The position numbers were made by a program, and so were the translations under genes. The notes beneath the pieces were generated by a model. The model was not told the origin of the DNA. It was given only the letters and a program-made list of their open reading frames with translations, and made no database searches. From Bacilli bacterium (GTDB lineage: Bacteria > Bacillota_I > Bacilli_A > RFN20 > CAG-826): a stretch of 64,000 bases of DNA. The stretch's first letter is position 1, and the number at the start of each line of letters is the position of its first letter. Where the stretch lies: positions 744,001 to 808,000 of the forward strand of contig DAOKYO010000001.1 in the NCBI GenBank assembly GCA_035326105.1, written 5' to 3'. This document shows, piece by piece, positions 17,201 through 25,531 of this stretch.

Positions 17201-19073
17201 TATGAAAACAGAATATGATGTAATCGTCGTCGGCGGGGGGCATGCGGGTCTCGAAGCGGCGATGGCCAGCGCCCATATGGGAATGGATACTCTTTTGTGT
17301 ACTTTGAATATTAAAATGATGGGAAATATGCCATGCAATCCTTCCATCGGTGGAAGTGCAAAAGGTATCGTCGTGCGAGAAATTGATGCGCTGGGAGGCA
17401 TGATGGGCATCGGCGCCGATCATGAGTATCTCCAAATGAAAATGCTCAACACCGGCAAGGGCCCGGGCGTTCAGTGTCTAAGAGCGCAGGCGGATAAGAA
17501 AACATATCCGGCATACATGCAGCATTTGGCTTTAAACACGAATAATTTGAGTCTGCTTGAAGCGATGGTGGTCGGGTTGCTGCACGATGACAAAAATGTT
17601 TTTGGCGTCGAATTAGAAAATGGTGAAAAAATATTTTCAAAAGCGGTTATTTTAACCACGGGAACCTACATGGAAAGTGAAGTTCTCGTTGGTCACGCAC
17701 GCAAATCTGCCGGTCCGGATGGGGAGAATCCCAGCCGTGGATTATCGCCCTTTTTAGCAGCGATGGGCATTAAATTAATGCGTTTGAAAACAGGTACTCC
17801 GCAGCGAATTAAGCGGGATTCTATCGATTTTTCAAAAACAGTAATTCAGCTAGGGACTCCCGGCGAGCTGGCTTTTTCTTACACAACCAAAAAATTTATT
17901 CCTCTTAATGAGCAAGAACCGTGTTATTTGACTTATACCACAGAAAAAACTCATCAGATAATCCGCGAACATCTTTTAGATTCGGCGATGTATGGCGGGT
18001 GTGTTCGCGGGGTTGGGCCGCGATATTGTCCCTCAATCGAGGATAAGATTGTTCGCTTTGCCGATAAACCCCGGCACCAATTGTTTTTGGAGCCGGAGTC
18101 AAGAATGACCGACAGTATCTATTTACAGGGTTTTTCTACCTCGATGCCCCAGAATGTGCAAGACGAAATGGTCCATTCGCTGCCGGGACTAGAAAAGGCG
18201 GTTATTCTAAAATATGCTTATGCAATTGAATACGATGCGATTGATCCCTTTCAATTACTTCCTACTCTTGAAATGAAAAAATGGCCGGGCCTATATATCG
18301 CCGGTCAAATTTGCGGAACATCTGGTTACGAAGAAGCGGCAGGTCTCGGTTTGATGGCCGGTATCAATGCGGTTCGCAAAATTCAGCAATCAGAGCCGAT
18401 TATCCTTAGGAGAGACCAAGCCTATATTGGCGTTATGATTGACGATATCGTAACTAAGGGTGTCACAGACCCTTATCGTCTTCTTTCTTCACGAGCAGAA
18501 TATCGGCTTTTGTTAAGACATGACAATGCTGATCTTCGCCTTACAAAAATCGGCTATGATATTGGTTTAATTAACGAGGATCGCTATCGGGATTTTTGCG
18601 CAAAAAATGTTGCGATTGAAAAAGCCAAGGCAATACTGGCCACGCTTCACACAAGCGGTCCGGTATTTCGCGACTATTTGGATTCTGTCGGATACCCCGA
18701 TTATCAAGGTGGATTAACCGGCGAAGAACTGCTTCGGCGGCCTAACGTTTCCTTAAAGGATCTGCTTCCGTTTATTCCCGAACTATCGGCACTTAAACTC
18801 GACACTACGGCGATTAGCCAATTGGAAGTTATGGTAAAATATGTCGGATACATCAATAAACAGATTGAGGATGCGCAAAACTTTCAGAAGATGGAGGAGT
18901 TACAAATTCCGATGAATATCGAGTATCAACATATGGATGGTTTAGCTCTTGAAGCCAGACAGAAATTAGATAAATTTCGCCCGCTTACCATCGGGCAGGC
19001 GAGTCGAATCAGCGGTATCAATCCTAGCGATGTCGCCATTCTAATCATGAACATTCGAAAGGGGAAAAACTGA
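17193..19073 (+). CDS. mnmG: tRNA U34 carboxymethylaminomethyl synthesis protein MnmG
   Basis: 626 residues. The N-terminal FAD-binding VIVVGGGHAGLEAA is followed by MPCNPSIGGSAKG and the later GQICGTSGYEEAAGLG, all classic MnmG. With MnmE it modifies the wobble uridine of tRNAs. Two starts are possible: TTG at 17193 has GGAGG 6 bases upstream, and ATG at 17202 would have it 15 bases upstream. I chose the TTG on spacing. It ends in TGA overlapping rsmG by one base. mnmE is not in the window. Confidence 0.95.
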   Translation: MVSMKTEYDVIVVGGGHAGLEAAMASAHMGMDTLLCTLNIKMMGNMPCNPSIGGSAKGIVVREIDALGGMMGIGADHEYLQMKMLNTGKGPGVQCLRAQADKKTYPAYMQHLALNTNNLSLLEAMVVGLLHDDKNVFGVELENGEKIFSKAVILTTGTYMESEVLVGHARKSAGPDGENPSRGLSPFLAAMGIKLMRLKTGTPQRIKRDSIDFSKTVIQLGTPGELAFSYTTKKFIPLNEQEPCYLTYTTEKTHQIIREHLLDSAMYGGCVRGVGPRYCPSIEDKIVRFADKPRHQLFLEPESRMTDSIYLQGFSTSMPQNVQDEMVHSLPGLEKAVILKYAYAIEYDAIDPFQLLPTLEMKKWPGLYIAGQICGTSGYEEAAGLGLMAGINAVRKIQQSEPIILRRDQAYIGVMIDDIVTKGVTDPYRLLSSRAEYRLLLRHDNADLRLTKIGYDIGLINEDRYRDFCAKNVAIEKAKAILATLHTSGPVFRDYLDSVGYPDYQGGLTGEELLRRPNVSLKDLLPFIPELSALKLDTTAISQLEVMVKYVGYINKQIEDAQNFQKMEELQIPMNIEYQHMDGLALEARQKLDKFRPLTIGQASRISGINPSDVAILIMNIRKGKN

Positions 19074-19777
19074 TGACTTGGAATGAATTCATAATTGCGT
19101 CGGATGAACTTGGTTTCCCCCTTTCAGCAACCCAAATAAACCAGTTTCATCTTTACTATGATCTTCTGAACGAATGGAATCAAAAAATAAATTTGACGGC
19201 GCTTACCAGCGAAAGCGACATTCTTGAAAAACATTTCTATGATTCGCTCCTTTTGGCTCCCTTTCTAAAAGAAAATCATAATTTACTTGATATCGGCAGC
19301 GGAGCCGGACTTCCGGGAATCCCAATTAAAATTTTGTTTCCGGAACTGGATGTTGTTTTGCTTGAGCCGACGGGTAAACGGGCCCGCTTCTTGGAATTGG
19401 TCATCTCATCTTTGAAACTGCTGAAAATTCGAGTGGTAAATGAACGAGCGGAGGATTTTGCTCATCAGGCACGGGAAGCATTTTTTTATGTTACCGCCCG
19501 GGCAGTTGCTCAACTGGCCATTTTAAGTGAGTTGGCTTTACCCTTTACGGCTGTCGGTGGAACTTTTTATCCGATGAAAGCCAAGGACACCGCGGCGGAA
19601 ATTGCCTGTTCGCTATCGGGAATCATTCGTCTAGGAGGCAACTATCGGAAAACAAATTCTTTTTTGCTACCATCGCATGAGACGCGAACTATCATCGAAA
19701 TCGGAAAAGAAAAGCCCACTCCTAAAAAATATCCCCGCCAATTTGGTGAGATAAAGAAACATCCGCTTATTTCCTAG
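19073..19777 (+). CDS. rsmG: 16S rRNA G527 N7-methyltransferase RsmG
   Basis: 234 residues. The SAM-binding motif LLDIGSGAGLPGIPI, KINLTALTS and the HFYDSL segment are characteristic of RsmG (GidB). It methylates G527 of 16S rRNA. The start is in the TGATG junction with mnmG, an old conserved pair. Confidence 0.93.
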   Translation: MTWNEFIIASDELGFPLSATQINQFHLYYDLLNEWNQKINLTALTSESDILEKHFYDSLLLAPFLKENHNLLDIGSGAGLPGIPIKILFPELDVVLLEPTGKRARFLELVISSLKLLKIRVVNERAEDFAHQAREAFFYVTARAVAQLAILSELALPFTAVGGTFYPMKAKDTAAEIACSLSGIIRLGGNYRKTNSFLLPSHETRTIIEIGKEKPTPKKYPRQFGEIKKHPLIS

Positions 19778-19849
19778 TTTTGTGCGGTAAACCCTAGAAG
19801 ATTAGCCCAACTACTGATATACTATTGACGATATTATGGAGAGGTAGTT

Positions 19850-20620
19850 ATGGCGCATATTATAGCCGTTGCAAATCAAAAAGGTGGGGTGGGAAAGACC
19901 ACCACGGCAATCAATCTTTCGAGTGCGCTGGCCCAGAACGGCGAACGGGTTCTTTTGATTGATATGGATCCCCAAGGCAATTCCTCCCGCGGATTAGGCT
20001 GCGATATATCACTGCTTAAAAATACTATTCATCAGTGCCTTTTGGGGGAAATAGAAACCGAAAAGGCTCTCCGCAAAACGATGATAAAGGATTTGGATTT
20101 ATTGCCGGCAAACTTAAAACTGGCTTCGATTGATGTCGAAGTAATCGGCAAAAATATCGCTCCGTTTTATTTGTTGAAAGGGGTGATTTCCGCCCTTGAT
20201 AATCGTTACGATTTTATGATTATCGACTGCCCGCCCTCACTAGGCATATTAAACATCAATGCCCTTGTAGCTTCTAATTCGGTTATCATTCCCGTTCAAT
20301 GCGAATATTTTGCGATGGAGGCGGTCGCGGCTATTCTATCTTCAATCAGCAAAATTCAATCAACCTACAATCACCATTTAGAAATTGAAGGTTTCCTTTT
20401 GACTATGTATGATTCGCGCACGAGGCTCGGAGTGGAAATTTCAACCCAAATCCGCGGATTATTTAAAGAGAAAACATTTATAACGCAGATTCCGCGCAAC
20501 ATATCCATCCCGGAGAGCAGTGCCCGGGGATTACCGGTTACCCTTTATAAACCGACCAGTTCCGGCGCCACGGCATATCTTAATTTGGCCAAGGAGATTT
20601 TGCTCAATGAAGCGCAATGA
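19850..20620 (+). CDS. parA: Chromosome-partitioning ATPase ParA/Soj
   Basis: 256 residues. The deviant Walker A KGGVGKTTT (11-19), DMDPQGNSS and IIDCPPSLG identify a ParA/Soj ATPase. It acts with ParB in origin segregation and replication control. The mnmG-rsmG-parA-parB order is the one found near oriC in Bacillota. GAGAGG precedes the ATG, and parB starts 14 bases before its stop. Confidence 0.93.
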   Translation: MAHIIAVANQKGGVGKTTTAINLSSALAQNGERVLLIDMDPQGNSSRGLGCDISLLKNTIHQCLLGEIETEKALRKTMIKDLDLLPANLKLASIDVEVIGKNIAPFYLLKGVISALDNRYDFMIIDCPPSLGILNINALVASNSVIIPVQCEYFAMEAVAAILSSISKIQSTYNHHLEIEGFLLTMYDSRTRLGVEISTQIRGLFKEKTFITQIPRNISIPESSARGLPVTLYKPTSSGATAYLNLAKEILLNEAQ

Positions 20621-21434
20621 TGAGACGATTGTTAAAACCAATCTCTCACGGCTGGTTAAGAAGTACGCCCAAAGCGATGTTATTCATTCCATGGAGCGCG
20701 AATATAAAAGCGCTCCCGCCTTTTATATCGATACCGATTTAATTGATGATAATTCATTTTTGAAAAAACTTCCGATGCGCGTGACTACCATATCGGCATT
20801 GGCTTCATCCTTTGAAAATGGCGATATTATCGAGCCGCTTGTCCTTCGTCCGAAAGGAAAACGCTATGAGGTTGTTATGGGCAGAAAACGTCTTTTGGCC
20901 GCGCAAAAAGTCAAACTTTCTCACCTGCCCGCTATCGTTAAGGAATATACCGATGAAGAGGTTTTGTTGGTTTTATTGGCCATCGCTCGGGATGAACATG
21001 ATGTGAATCCAATCGAACAGGCGTTGATTGCTTCTTATCTTGTCAGTATGTTTGGCTATACTCAAAGTGCAATTGCCACGCTCACGCATCAAAGTAGACC
21101 CCAGGTGACAAACATTATGCGGTTACTGAAACTGCCGGAGCCAATTATGGATGAAGTATCGCTCGGTAATTTGAGCTATGGTCATGCACGAGCGCTCTGC
21201 GGGGTAAGTGAAGACCGGCGATTGGATGTTTATGAACAAATAAAAAACAATCATTTAACTGTTCGTCAAACCGAGGATTTAATCAATAAATCCTATCGTA
21301 AAGAAAAGAAAAAACCTGCAAAGAAATTTTCCTATTCAAAAGTAATTCATATCAATGGGATAGAATTAAAAGCGAGTTTTTCTTCTTTGCAGGAGATGGA
21401 AGATTTTCTTTATTATCTTGAAAACAAACAATAA
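20607..21434 (+). CDS. parB: ParB/Spo0J-like partition protein with degenerate arginine motif
   Basis: 275 residues from the ATG at 20607, set by AAGGAG 10 bases upstream inside parA. The N-terminal ParB/CTPase domain is recognisable (SSFENGDIIEPLVLRP, VNPIEQA), followed by an HTH (YTQSAIATLTHQSRPQV) and LSYGHARAL. The normally strict GERRxRA motif reads GRKRLLAA (92-99), so the CTP/arginine patch is altered. The last 55 residues form a Lys-rich linker and short dimerisation end. The context and HTH favour Spo0J over an unrelated ParB-fold protein. No parS was seen nearby. Confidence 0.85.
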   Translation: MKRNDETIVKTNLSRLVKKYAQSDVIHSMEREYKSAPAFYIDTDLIDDNSFLKKLPMRVTTISALASSFENGDIIEPLVLRPKGKRYEVVMGRKRLLAAQKVKLSHLPAIVKEYTDEEVLLVLLAIARDEHDVNPIEQALIASYLVSMFGYTQSAIATLTHQSRPQVTNIMRLLKLPEPIMDEVSLGNLSYGHARALCGVSEDRRLDVYEQIKNNHLTVRQTEDLINKSYRKEKKKPAKKFSYSKVIHINGIELKASFSSLQEMEDFLYYLENKQ

Positions 21435-21437
21435 TGG

Positions 21438-21466
21438 TTGCATGAGTAATTATTTTGAACGATAAT
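21438..21466 (+). promoter_or_regulatory. Promoter of the riboswitch-ribU unit
   Basis: TTGCAT (21438-21443), a 17-base spacer and GATAAT (21461-21466) precede the RFN element by 6 bases. Confidence 0.65.
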
Positions 21467-21472
21467 ATGCTT

Positions 21473-21581
21473 ATCTTCAGGGCGGGGTGCGATTCCCCAC
21501 CGGCGGTATACCCCGCGAGCTCATGTGAGCACGAACTGGTGCAATTCCAGTGGCGACAGTAAAGTCTGGATAAAAGAGGAT
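21473..21581 (+). ncRNA. FMN riboswitch (RFN element)
   Basis: Matches the RFN consensus in order: ATCTTCAGGGC, GGGGTG..ATTCCCCACCGGCGGT, CCCGCGAGC, a variable stem (GCTCATGTGAGC), CTGGTGCAATTCCAG, GCGACAGT, GTCTGGAT and the closing GAGGAT. It binds flavin mononucleotide and lowers expression of the downstream gene, here the riboflavin transporter. Confidence 0.95.
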
Positions 21582-21594
21582 TTTTGCTTTTTTC

Positions 21595-21615
21595 GCCCCG
21601 GAGTGGGCATTTTTT
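21595..21615 (+). terminator. Expression-platform terminator of the FMN riboswitch
   Basis: GCCC (21595-21598) pairs with GGGC (21605-21608), followed by ATTTTTTATTTT. The stem is short, so its efficiency is uncertain. It lies between the RFN element and the ribU ribosome-binding site and would stop transcription when FMN is bound. Confidence 0.55.
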
Positions 21616-21633
21616 ATTTTAAGGAGCAAAAAT

Positions 21634-22236
21634 ATGGAACCGACAACCCCACCAGTTCAAAAGAAGCCAAAGAAACTATTCTCTGTCCATGCTATCGCCC
21701 GCATTGCGGTATTCTCCGCTATTGCGACCATCCTTTATTTATTGCCATTTCCGCCGTTTAACTTTCCAATATTTCCGCAAGTGAGTTTTCTTTCAATTCA
21801 CTTTGATGAAGTACCGGCGCTTATTGCCGGCTTTGCCTATGGCCCATTAGCCGGATCACTGGTAATTGTTATCCGAACCATAATCAAACTTCCTTTTTCG
21901 AGCACGGCGATGGTTGGCGAGTTAGCGGATTTAATATTTAGCTTAGCTCTCGTTCTCCCAGCCACGCTGCTTTATCATCAAAATCGCACTCTAAAAGGAG
22001 CGATTTATGCGCTTATTTTCGGAACGACATCGCAAGTCATTGTGGCGACGGCGGGGAATTTATATTTTATTGCCGACTTTTACAACAATCTATTTGGCGG
22101 AGCCATCTTTAATCTCATGGACATGGGAACCTATCTAAAATGGCTGATCCCTTTCAACTTGATCAAAGATGTGATGGTTTCAATCGTAACCTTCTTGGCC
22201 TATAAGAGTGTTCATCGTCTGTTTGATCGCTTATGA
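21634..22236 (+). CDS. ribU: Riboflavin ECF transporter S component RibU
   Basis: 200 residues with about six membrane helices after a Lys/Pro-rich N-terminus. FLSIHFDEVPALIAGFAYGP is the typical RibU loop region. RibU binds riboflavin and works with the shared EcfAAT module, which is not in the window. AAGGAG lies 7 bases upstream. The FMN riboswitch just before it confirms the substrate. Its stop is one base from the convergent ABC permease stop, with no terminator between. Confidence 0.92.
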   Translation: MEPTTPPVQKKPKKLFSVHAIARIAVFSAIATILYLLPFPPFNFPIFPQVSFLSIHFDEVPALIAGFAYGPLAGSLVIVIRTIIKLPFSSTAMVGELADLIFSLALVLPATLLYHQNRTLKGAIYALIFGTTSQVIVATAGNLYFIADFYNNLFGGAIFNLMDMGTYLKWLIPFNLIKDVMVSIVTFLAYKSVHRLFDRL

Positions 22237-22237
22237 A

Positions 22238-23140
22238 TTACGAAACCCGACCGTTTTTGCGGAAGGCAAAAATATTGATAATCGCGCAAATAATGATGAA
22301 ACCGCCGATATATAGATAACTGAAGATATTTCCTAATTCGATGGAAAAGAAGCTTAAATGGAAGGAAAATCCGTCAGCTAACGAATTGGCGGCCTCCGTA
22401 CCGATATAAGCCGTCATGCTGTTTAAAGGTCCGCTCATTGTCACTTGTCTTAACAAAGCGGCAATATGTGCTCCCGGAACTAAAGCAATAATATTTTGAA
22501 TGAACACCGGAAACATAGTCGGAGGCATGTATGCTCCAAGTAGAAATCCGGATAAGGCGGAGCTAAGACCGATAAAACCACCGAATGACGATTCACTCCG
22601 AAATAATTTTCCGGCCGGTAAAACGAACAATACTGCGCTGACGGATCCGATTATAATCAACAAAATGATTTTTCCCAAAACGAGAAAGTCAAAAACCAGT
22701 GAACCCCGAATTAAAAGATAAAGTCCCGTAAAAATAAAAACGACCACTTCGATAAGAATCGAAGTTATAACCGCACTGAGGAAATAGGAAATCGAAATGA
22801 AAGAGGCTTTGGTGGGGGTTACCAAAAAATCATCGTAAACCCGTTTGGCTTGGTCTTGAACGATAATTTGGGCTCCGCTTACCGATCCCGAAATAGCTCC
22901 AACGGCCAATACGCTTGATAGAAACCAGGCGTCTACGAAAGACTTTATCATTCCGCTTGTCATTCCGGGGATGGAAAGAAGGCTGTCTTCCAAACTTCTA
23001 ATTTGAACTTCGCCTAAAAACAGAATGTAAAGAAGCAAAACGATAAGAGGCGTAAGAAACGAGAAAAAGACTGAGATTCGATCCCGAAAGAAAATCAACA
23101 GATTTCTTTTTGTTAATTGCCAAATAGTTCTCATAATCAA
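22238..23140 (-). CDS. ABC-2 type transporter permease
   Basis: 300 residues with six predicted membrane helices: one near the N-terminus, a large loop, then five. RNLLIFFRDRISVFFSFLTPLIVLLLYILF is a standard ABC-2 opening (shown to residue groups only by type: NLL.F.RD). It forms an exporter with the ATPase upstream on the same strand, overlapping it by 4 bases. The substrate (drug, lipid or polymer) cannot be told. Confidence 0.85.
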   Translation of the reverse strand: MIMRTIWQLTKRNLLIFFRDRISVFFSFLTPLIVLLLYILFLGEVQIRSLEDSLLSIPGMTSGMIKSFVDAWFLSSVLAVGAISGSVSGAQIIVQDQAKRVYDDFLVTPTKASFISISYFLSAVITSILIEVVVFIFTGLYLLIRGSLVFDFLVLGKIILLIIIGSVSAVLFVLPAGKLFRSESSFGGFIGLSSALSGFLLGAYMPPTMFPVFIQNIIALVPGAHIAALLRQVTMSGPLNSMTAYIGTEAANSLADGFSFHLSFFSIELGNIFSYLYIGGFIIICAIINIFAFRKNGRVS

Positions 23141-24051
23141 CGCTCCAATTTCTTTCCGGTTACCTGCAAGAAAACATCGTCCATATTGCCCCGTACGACT
23201 TCGTAATCTACGAACAAATCATGATATTGAATTATAAAATCGGTCACTGACTGAGAGTCGCTAAAGGTAACTCGATAGTGATCACCTGAATACTCATATG
23301 TAAGTTGACTGTGAAGCAATGCGCCGTTGATTGCCGGATCTTCCGCGTGATGAATGTATAAGTAGTTATGCGTGAAACGATTTTTCAAATCGCGCGGAGT
23401 TCCTTCAGCAACGATTCGCCCCTCATCGATGATAATGACATGATCACTATTCTCGGTTTCTTCCATATAATGTGTGGTTAGAAAAATGGTCAGATGCTGT
23501 TTTAGGCGCAACTGGGAGAGAATATCCCAAACGATCTGTCGATTTTGGGGATCGAGTCCGGTAGTAGGCTCGTCAAGAAACAGAACGGATGGCTGATGAA
23601 TAAGTGCGCGAGCAATATCCACCCGTCTTTTTTGGCCGCCACTGAGGGTTTTTACCTGGCGTTTCAGAATATTGTCGAGATTAAGCAGTTGACTTAAATC
23701 GGTAATTCGTTGATGAAGAGCTCCCTTTGCTATTCCGTAAAGCGCTCCGCGCGACAACAAGTTTTCGCGCACAGAAAGTGATTCGTCTAGAACGCTGTTT
23801 TGAAAGACGATGCCGATTTTCTTTTTTATTTGGTCACCATTTTTTTCAATATCAAGGCCATCGATAAATACCGATCCGACGTCTTTTGCCAATAAGCCCG
23901 CCAAAATTCTTATTGTCGTAGTTTTGCCCGCGCCATTAACCCCAAGAAATGAAAAGAATTCTCCTCTTTTGATTGAAAAGGAAATATTTTGAACAGCCTT
24001 AATTTCCTGGTAGCTTTTGCTAAGGTCTTTTACTGATATAATGGTATCCAT
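23137..24051 (-). CDS. ABC-2 exporter ATP-binding subunit
   Basis: 304 residues. Walker A GVNGAGKTTT, signature LSGGQKRRVDIARAL, Walker B VLFLDEPTTGLD and the H-loop TTHYMEE place it in the DrrA/NodI-like ABC-2 ATPases. An extra C-terminal domain of about 80 residues (from about 225) is common in this group. It energises the permease encoded next. Substrate unknown. Confidence 0.87.
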   Translation of the reverse strand: MDTIISVKDLSKSYQEIKAVQNISFSIKRGEFFSFLGVNGAGKTTTIRILAGLLAKDVGSVFIDGLDIEKNGDQIKKKIGIVFQNSVLDESLSVRENLLSRGALYGIAKGALHQRITDLSQLLNLDNILKRQVKTLSGGQKRRVDIARALIHQPSVLFLDEPTTGLDPQNRQIVWDILSQLRLKQHLTIFLTTHYMEETENSDHVIIIDEGRIVAEGTPRDLKNRFTHNYLYIHHAEDPAINGALLHSQLTYEYSGDHYRVTFSDSQSVTDFIIQYHDLFVDYEVVRGNMDDVFLQVTGKKLER

Positions 24052-24089
24052 ATTTTTACCTCATACCAAATAATAATATTTTTATTTTT

Positions 24090-24124
24090 TAAAAAAAAGA
24101 AAAAACCGGTTGCGCAACCGGTTT
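24090..24124 (-). terminator. Terminator of the ferredoxin gene
   Basis: A perfect 22-base palindrome AAACCGGTTGCGCAACCGGTTT (24103-24124, centre CG) is followed on the minus strand by a T-rich tract. It stops transcription from the ferredoxin gene before the ABC-2 operon. Confidence 0.85.
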
Positions 24125-24144
24125 CTCTTTAACTATTATAGAAT

Positions 24145-24339
24145 CTACTCAACAATAATGGCTTGAACGGGGCAATCTGCGACTGCGCCTTCAACCGCTT
24201 CTTCAAGCGCTTCAGGCACATCTTCAACAACCGTCTTCATTTTGCCGTCATCATCCCAATCAAATACATCTGGAACGGTAGCGTTGCAGAGGCCACAGCC
24301 GATGCAAGCATCTTTTTCAATACGAACTTTCTTTGCCAT
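24145..24339 (-). CDS. fer: Ferredoxin, single [4Fe-4S]
   Basis: 64 residues. Cys12, Cys15 and Cys18 (CIGCGLC) and a single later Cys56 (ADCPVQA) bind one [4Fe-4S] cluster, as in B. subtilis Fer. The protein is strongly acidic. It carries low-potential electrons in the cytosol. A good GGAGG precedes the start. It is a single-gene unit. Confidence 0.95.
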   Translation of the reverse strand: MAKKVRIEKDACIGCGLCNATVPDVFDWDDDGKMKTVVEDVPEALEEAVEGAVADCPVQAIIVE

Positions 24340-24490
24340 ACTTTCCTCCTAATGACACCGCTATTATAAACCAAAATACTTATCTTAGACAAGGTTGAAA
24401 TAAGAAGAGAAAAATCTTGTTTTTATTACACATGCCACTAGGAATTATTGGCTTTCTTTAATATAATAGTTAGATGAAAAGGATGGTCGT

Positions 24491-24832
24491 ATGGTAGAAG
24501 AGAACCGCAAGTCCCGATATGCCAAGTACCGCTCCACGATTAAATCGATGGCGGAGCCATCTTTTTTAGCCCCCGACTCCAAGGAGTCAATCAACACTCA
24601 ACCTTCTAAAACGGATGTTGATTCCTCACCTAAGCAAGCAACTACGTCTTTGAGCCTTGACGAGATTATGCGTGAGCATGATGCTCTTGTTCAGGATTCA
24701 TCGGCGCAAGATTTATCTGAAGATGAAAAAATTCAGAAGCGATGGAAGATAATCGGCATTATAGCCATATCTTTTATCGTTCTTTTATTTGTTATCTTTC
24801 TTGCGGCCCTACTTTACCAGTTGTTATTTTAA
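24491..24832 (+). CDS. Small membrane protein of unknown function
   Basis: 113 residues. Not recognised. A polar, probably disordered cytosolic part (1-85, rich in Ser, Lys and Asp) ends in one membrane helix (IIGIIAISFIVLLFVIFLAA, from about residue 86). TATAAT at 24462-24467 gives a plausible -10, and AAAGGAT lies before the ATG. It sits 15 bases ahead of cmk and so is probably co-transcribed with cmk-der-gpsA. Tail-anchored topology (N-in) is inferred. Confidence 0.65.
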   Translation: MVEENRKSRYAKYRSTIKSMAEPSFLAPDSKESINTQPSKTDVDSSPKQATTSLSLDEIMREHDALVQDSSAQDLSEDEKIQKRWKIIGIIAISFIVLLFVIFLAALLYQLLF

Positions 24833-24847
24833 AAACCAGGAGAATTT

Positions 24848-25531
24848 ATGAGAAAAATTATTTCGGTCGCCATTGATGGACCCGCGGCAGCAGGAAAGTC
24901 GACCATCGCCAAAAAAGTCGCCAAGATTTTGAACTTTACTTACATTGATACCGGAGCGATGTACCGTGCTTTTACCTATTACGTGATGAAGAAGGGCGTC
25001 GATCCGCAAAACGAAGAAGCGGCGTGCGCTCTCATCCCAGAAGTGGAAATAAATCTTGAACCGGGGGACATTGTTTTAGTAAATCAGGAGGATGTCACCA
25101 AACAGATTAGAGAGACCTATATTTCTTCAAATGTTTCCTATATTGCTTCTTATCGGGCGATTCGGCTGGCGTTAGTCGAACAGCAAAGACGACTTGCCCG
25201 CAATAATTCGGTGATTATGGACGGCCGTGATATCGGCACCTATGTTCTTCCCGATGCCGATGTAAAAATCTTTCAGGTCGCAAGTGTTCATACCCGCGCT
25301 ATTCGTCGGTATGAAGAGAATCTTGAAAAAGGCATTCAATGTACATTGCAGCAAATTGAAGATGATTTAATTCGTCGGGATTATATCGATTCCAACCGCG
25401 AGTTTGCCCCCTTAAGACAGGCTCCGGATGCAGTTTTACTTGACACCTCTTTAATGAGTATTGAAGAGGTAGTGGTTCGCGTTCTAGAGATTATCGTTGC
25501 TAAAACCGGGTATGAGGTCCCGAAATTATGA
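24848..25531 (+). CDS. cmk: Cytidylate kinase
   Basis: 227 residues. P-loop DGPAAAGKST, YIDTGAMYRA and MDGRDIGTYVLPDA are diagnostic. It phosphorylates CMP and dCMP. AGGAG lies 6 bases upstream. It overlaps der by 4 bases, a common pairing in Firmicutes. Confidence 0.95.
   Translation: MRKIISVAIDGPAAAGKSTIAKKVAKILNFTYIDTGAMYRAFTYYVMKKGVDPQNEEAACALIPEVEINLEPGDIVLVNQEDVTKQIRETYISSNVSYIASYRAIRLALVEQQRRLARNNSVIMDGRDIGTYVLPDADVKIFQVASVHTRAIRRYEENLEKGIQCTLQQIEDDLIRRDYIDSNREFAPLRQAPDAVLLDTSLMSIEEVVVRVLEIIVAKTGYEVPKL

Noticed and set aside
17193..19073. Mycoplasma-type code with TGA read as Trp
   Set aside because: mnmG and several other genes stop at TGA directly before the next start, and Trp positions are TGG.
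19778..21500. parS sites or DnaA boxes near parAB, marking oriC
   Set aside because: No convincing TGTTTCACGTGAAACA or clustered TTATCCACA sequences were seen; the synteny alone does not locate the origin.
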